Source: Pseudomonas sp. B21-056
Lineage (GTDB): Bacteria > Pseudomonadota > Gammaproteobacteria > Pseudomonadales > Pseudomonadaceae
Direction: 5' to 3'
DNA: 64,000 bases
Assembly (NCBI RefSeq): GCF_026016325.1
Contig: NZ_CP087203.1
Span: 4,960,001 to 5,024,000, forward strand
Under the pieces are notes generated by a model. It was not told the origin of the DNA, made no database searches, and worked only from the letters and a program-made list of their open reading frames with translations. A program made the translations under genes and the position numbers. Below, one piece after another: positions 63,034-64,000 of this stretch (position 1 is its first letter; each line of letters opens with the position of its first letter).

Positions 63034-64000
63034 TTACCGCCGCTTGCTCCCCCCCAGCAACGACCCCATCAACCCGCGCACCAACTGCCGCCCCAGTTGA
63101 TTGGCTGCCTGGCGCATTGCCGATTTCAATGCCTGGCCCGCCGCCGTGCCGAGAAACTCCCCGGCCTTGTCGGTGAAGCTGGGCTCCTCGGCCGCCGGTT
63201 TGCCCGGCGCCACCTCGGTCTGAGGTTCCAGGCCCTTGCGCCCCATAAGCACTTCATAGGCCGATTCGCGATCAATGGGTTTGTCGTAGCGGCCTTGCAA
63301 TGGCGAACGGGCGATCAAGCCGGCGCGCTCGGCCTCGGTCAGCGGCCCGATGCGTGACTGCGGCGGCGCTACCAGTACACGCTGGACCATTTCCGGCGTG
63401 CCTTTTTCCTGCAAGGTGCCCACCAGGGCCTCGCCGATACCCAGTTCGGTAAGCACCGCCAGGGCATCGAACTGCGGGTTCGGCCGGAAGCCATCCGCCA
63501 CCGCCCGCAAGGACTTCTGCTCCTTGGCGGTAAAGGCCCGCAGGCCATGCTGGATGCGCAATCCCAGCTGCGCCAGGACATCGTCCGGCAAGTCGCCCGG
63601 CGACTGGGTGACGAAATACACCCCGACGCCCTTGGAACGGATCAGCCGCACCACCTGCTCCAACCGCTCCTGCAATGCCTTCGGCGTACCGGCGAACAGC
63701 AGATGCGCCTCATCGAAGAACAGCGCCAGCAGCGGCTTGTCCGCATCGCCGCGCTCGGGCAATTGCTCGAACAGCTCGGCCAGCAGCCACAGCAGGAACG
63801 TCGCGTAGACCTTGGGCGCCTCGTGGACCAGACGACTGGCGTCCAGCAAATGAATGCGACCACGACCGTCACCGTCCGGTTGCAGGATGTCTTCAAGCTG
63901 CAAGGCCGGTTCGCCAAACAATGCGTCGGCACCCTGCTGTTCCAGGGTGGACAGGCGCCGCAGCAACGCCTGGCTGGAGCCGGTGGTCATCAGGGCCGCA
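63034..64000 (-). CDS. HerA-like ATPase, DUF853 family (N-terminal part outside window)
   Basis: The last 322 codons of a larger gene are present, and the frame stays open to the window edge. Visible motifs: LLALFFDEAHLLF (Walker B of the HerA/FtsK ATPase family), YFVTQSPGDLPDDVLAQLGLRIQHGLRAFT (sensor region) and a C-terminal Gly/Lys-rich tail LGGSKRR. It matches the YjgR type of DUF853. The N-terminal half with Walker A lies beyond 64000. Function in DNA processing is inferred from the family. Confidence 0.85.
   Translation of the reverse strand, partial: AALMTTGSSQALLRRLSTLEQQGADALFGEPALQLEDILQPDGDGRGRIHLLDASRLVHEAPKVYATFLLWLLAELFEQLPERGDADKPLLALFFDEAHLLFAGTPKALQERLEQVVRLIRSKGVGVYFVTQSPGDLPDDVLAQLGLRIQHGLRAFTAKEQKSLRAVADGFRPNPQFDALAVLTELGIGEALVGTLQEKGTPEMVQRVLVAPPQSRIGPLTEAERAGLIARSPLQGRYDKPIDRESAYEVLMGRKGLEPQTEVAPGKPAAEEPSFTDKAGEFLGTAAGQALKSAMRQAANQLGRQLVRGLMGSLLGGSKRR

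Overview
This is a Pseudomonas chromosome segment, most like the P. fluorescens group. The GC content is high. Gene order in several blocks matches P. aeruginosa: oprD, a HIT protein, slyX, a membrane cold-shock protein, Dps, aspS, yebC, ruvCAB and tol-pal to queE-queC-tRNA-Lys; also the nudix/thiE fusion, GST, argJ, secA and DUF721. Three families of palindromic intergenic repeats typical of fluorescent pseudomonads recur. There are no rRNA genes, no CRISPR array, no integrase and no transposase.

Layout. 1-6122: acidic amino acid ABC transporter (end of gltI, gltJKL), its AauS/AauR-type two-component system, and glpM. 6275-8979: an NAD(P)-binding oxidoreductase, then a periplasmic MBL-fold protein divergent from a LysR regulator. 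9192-17098: a TyrR/GcsR-type sigma54 activator followed by gcvH-gcvP-sdaA-gcvT. GcsR-like operators and a -24/-12 promoter lie in front of gcvH; glyA, known in the P. aeruginosa operon, is absent. 17101-19531: cold-shock gene with a structured leader, RDD protein, nadA. 19847-24916: copper resistance copAB and two transporters. 24923-32932: an unusual six-gene minus-strand operon with a divergent LysR regulator, next to tRNA-Lys (33061-33136). 33200-42524: queC, queE, cpoB, pal, tolBARQ, ybgC, ruvBAC. 42787-52494: yebC, aspS, FmdB zinc ribbon, RHH protein, Dps, cold-shock membrane protein, slyX, HIT, oprD, MscS, yajQ. 52637-64000: panE, orphan PAS histidine kinase, cobalamin adenosyltransferase, nudix-ThiE, GST, argJ, secA, DUF721 and a truncated HerA-like DUF853 ATPase.

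The most unusual part is 24923-32932. In transcription order it encodes a thermostable-hemolysin family protein (probably an acyltransferase-like fold), an acyl-AMP ligase, an Fe(II)/2-oxoglutarate oxygenase, a class III aminotransferase homologue whose PLP lysine is replaced by glycine, an intact class III aminotransferase, and an amidase. Genes overlap or nearly touch, which suggests one co-translated pathway making a small amino- or amide-containing metabolite. I do not recognise it as a described cluster. The regulator half is AT-richer than the surroundings, and the cluster lies at a tRNA-Lys locus known as an island insertion site in P. aeruginosa.

The rest is mostly conserved housekeeping. 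Points of interest there are the operator architecture and missing glyA of the glycine cleavage operon, the Asn-for-Gly change in the GAFTGA loop of AauR, the altered metal motif of the MBL protein, and the long leaders of the csp and oprD genes.
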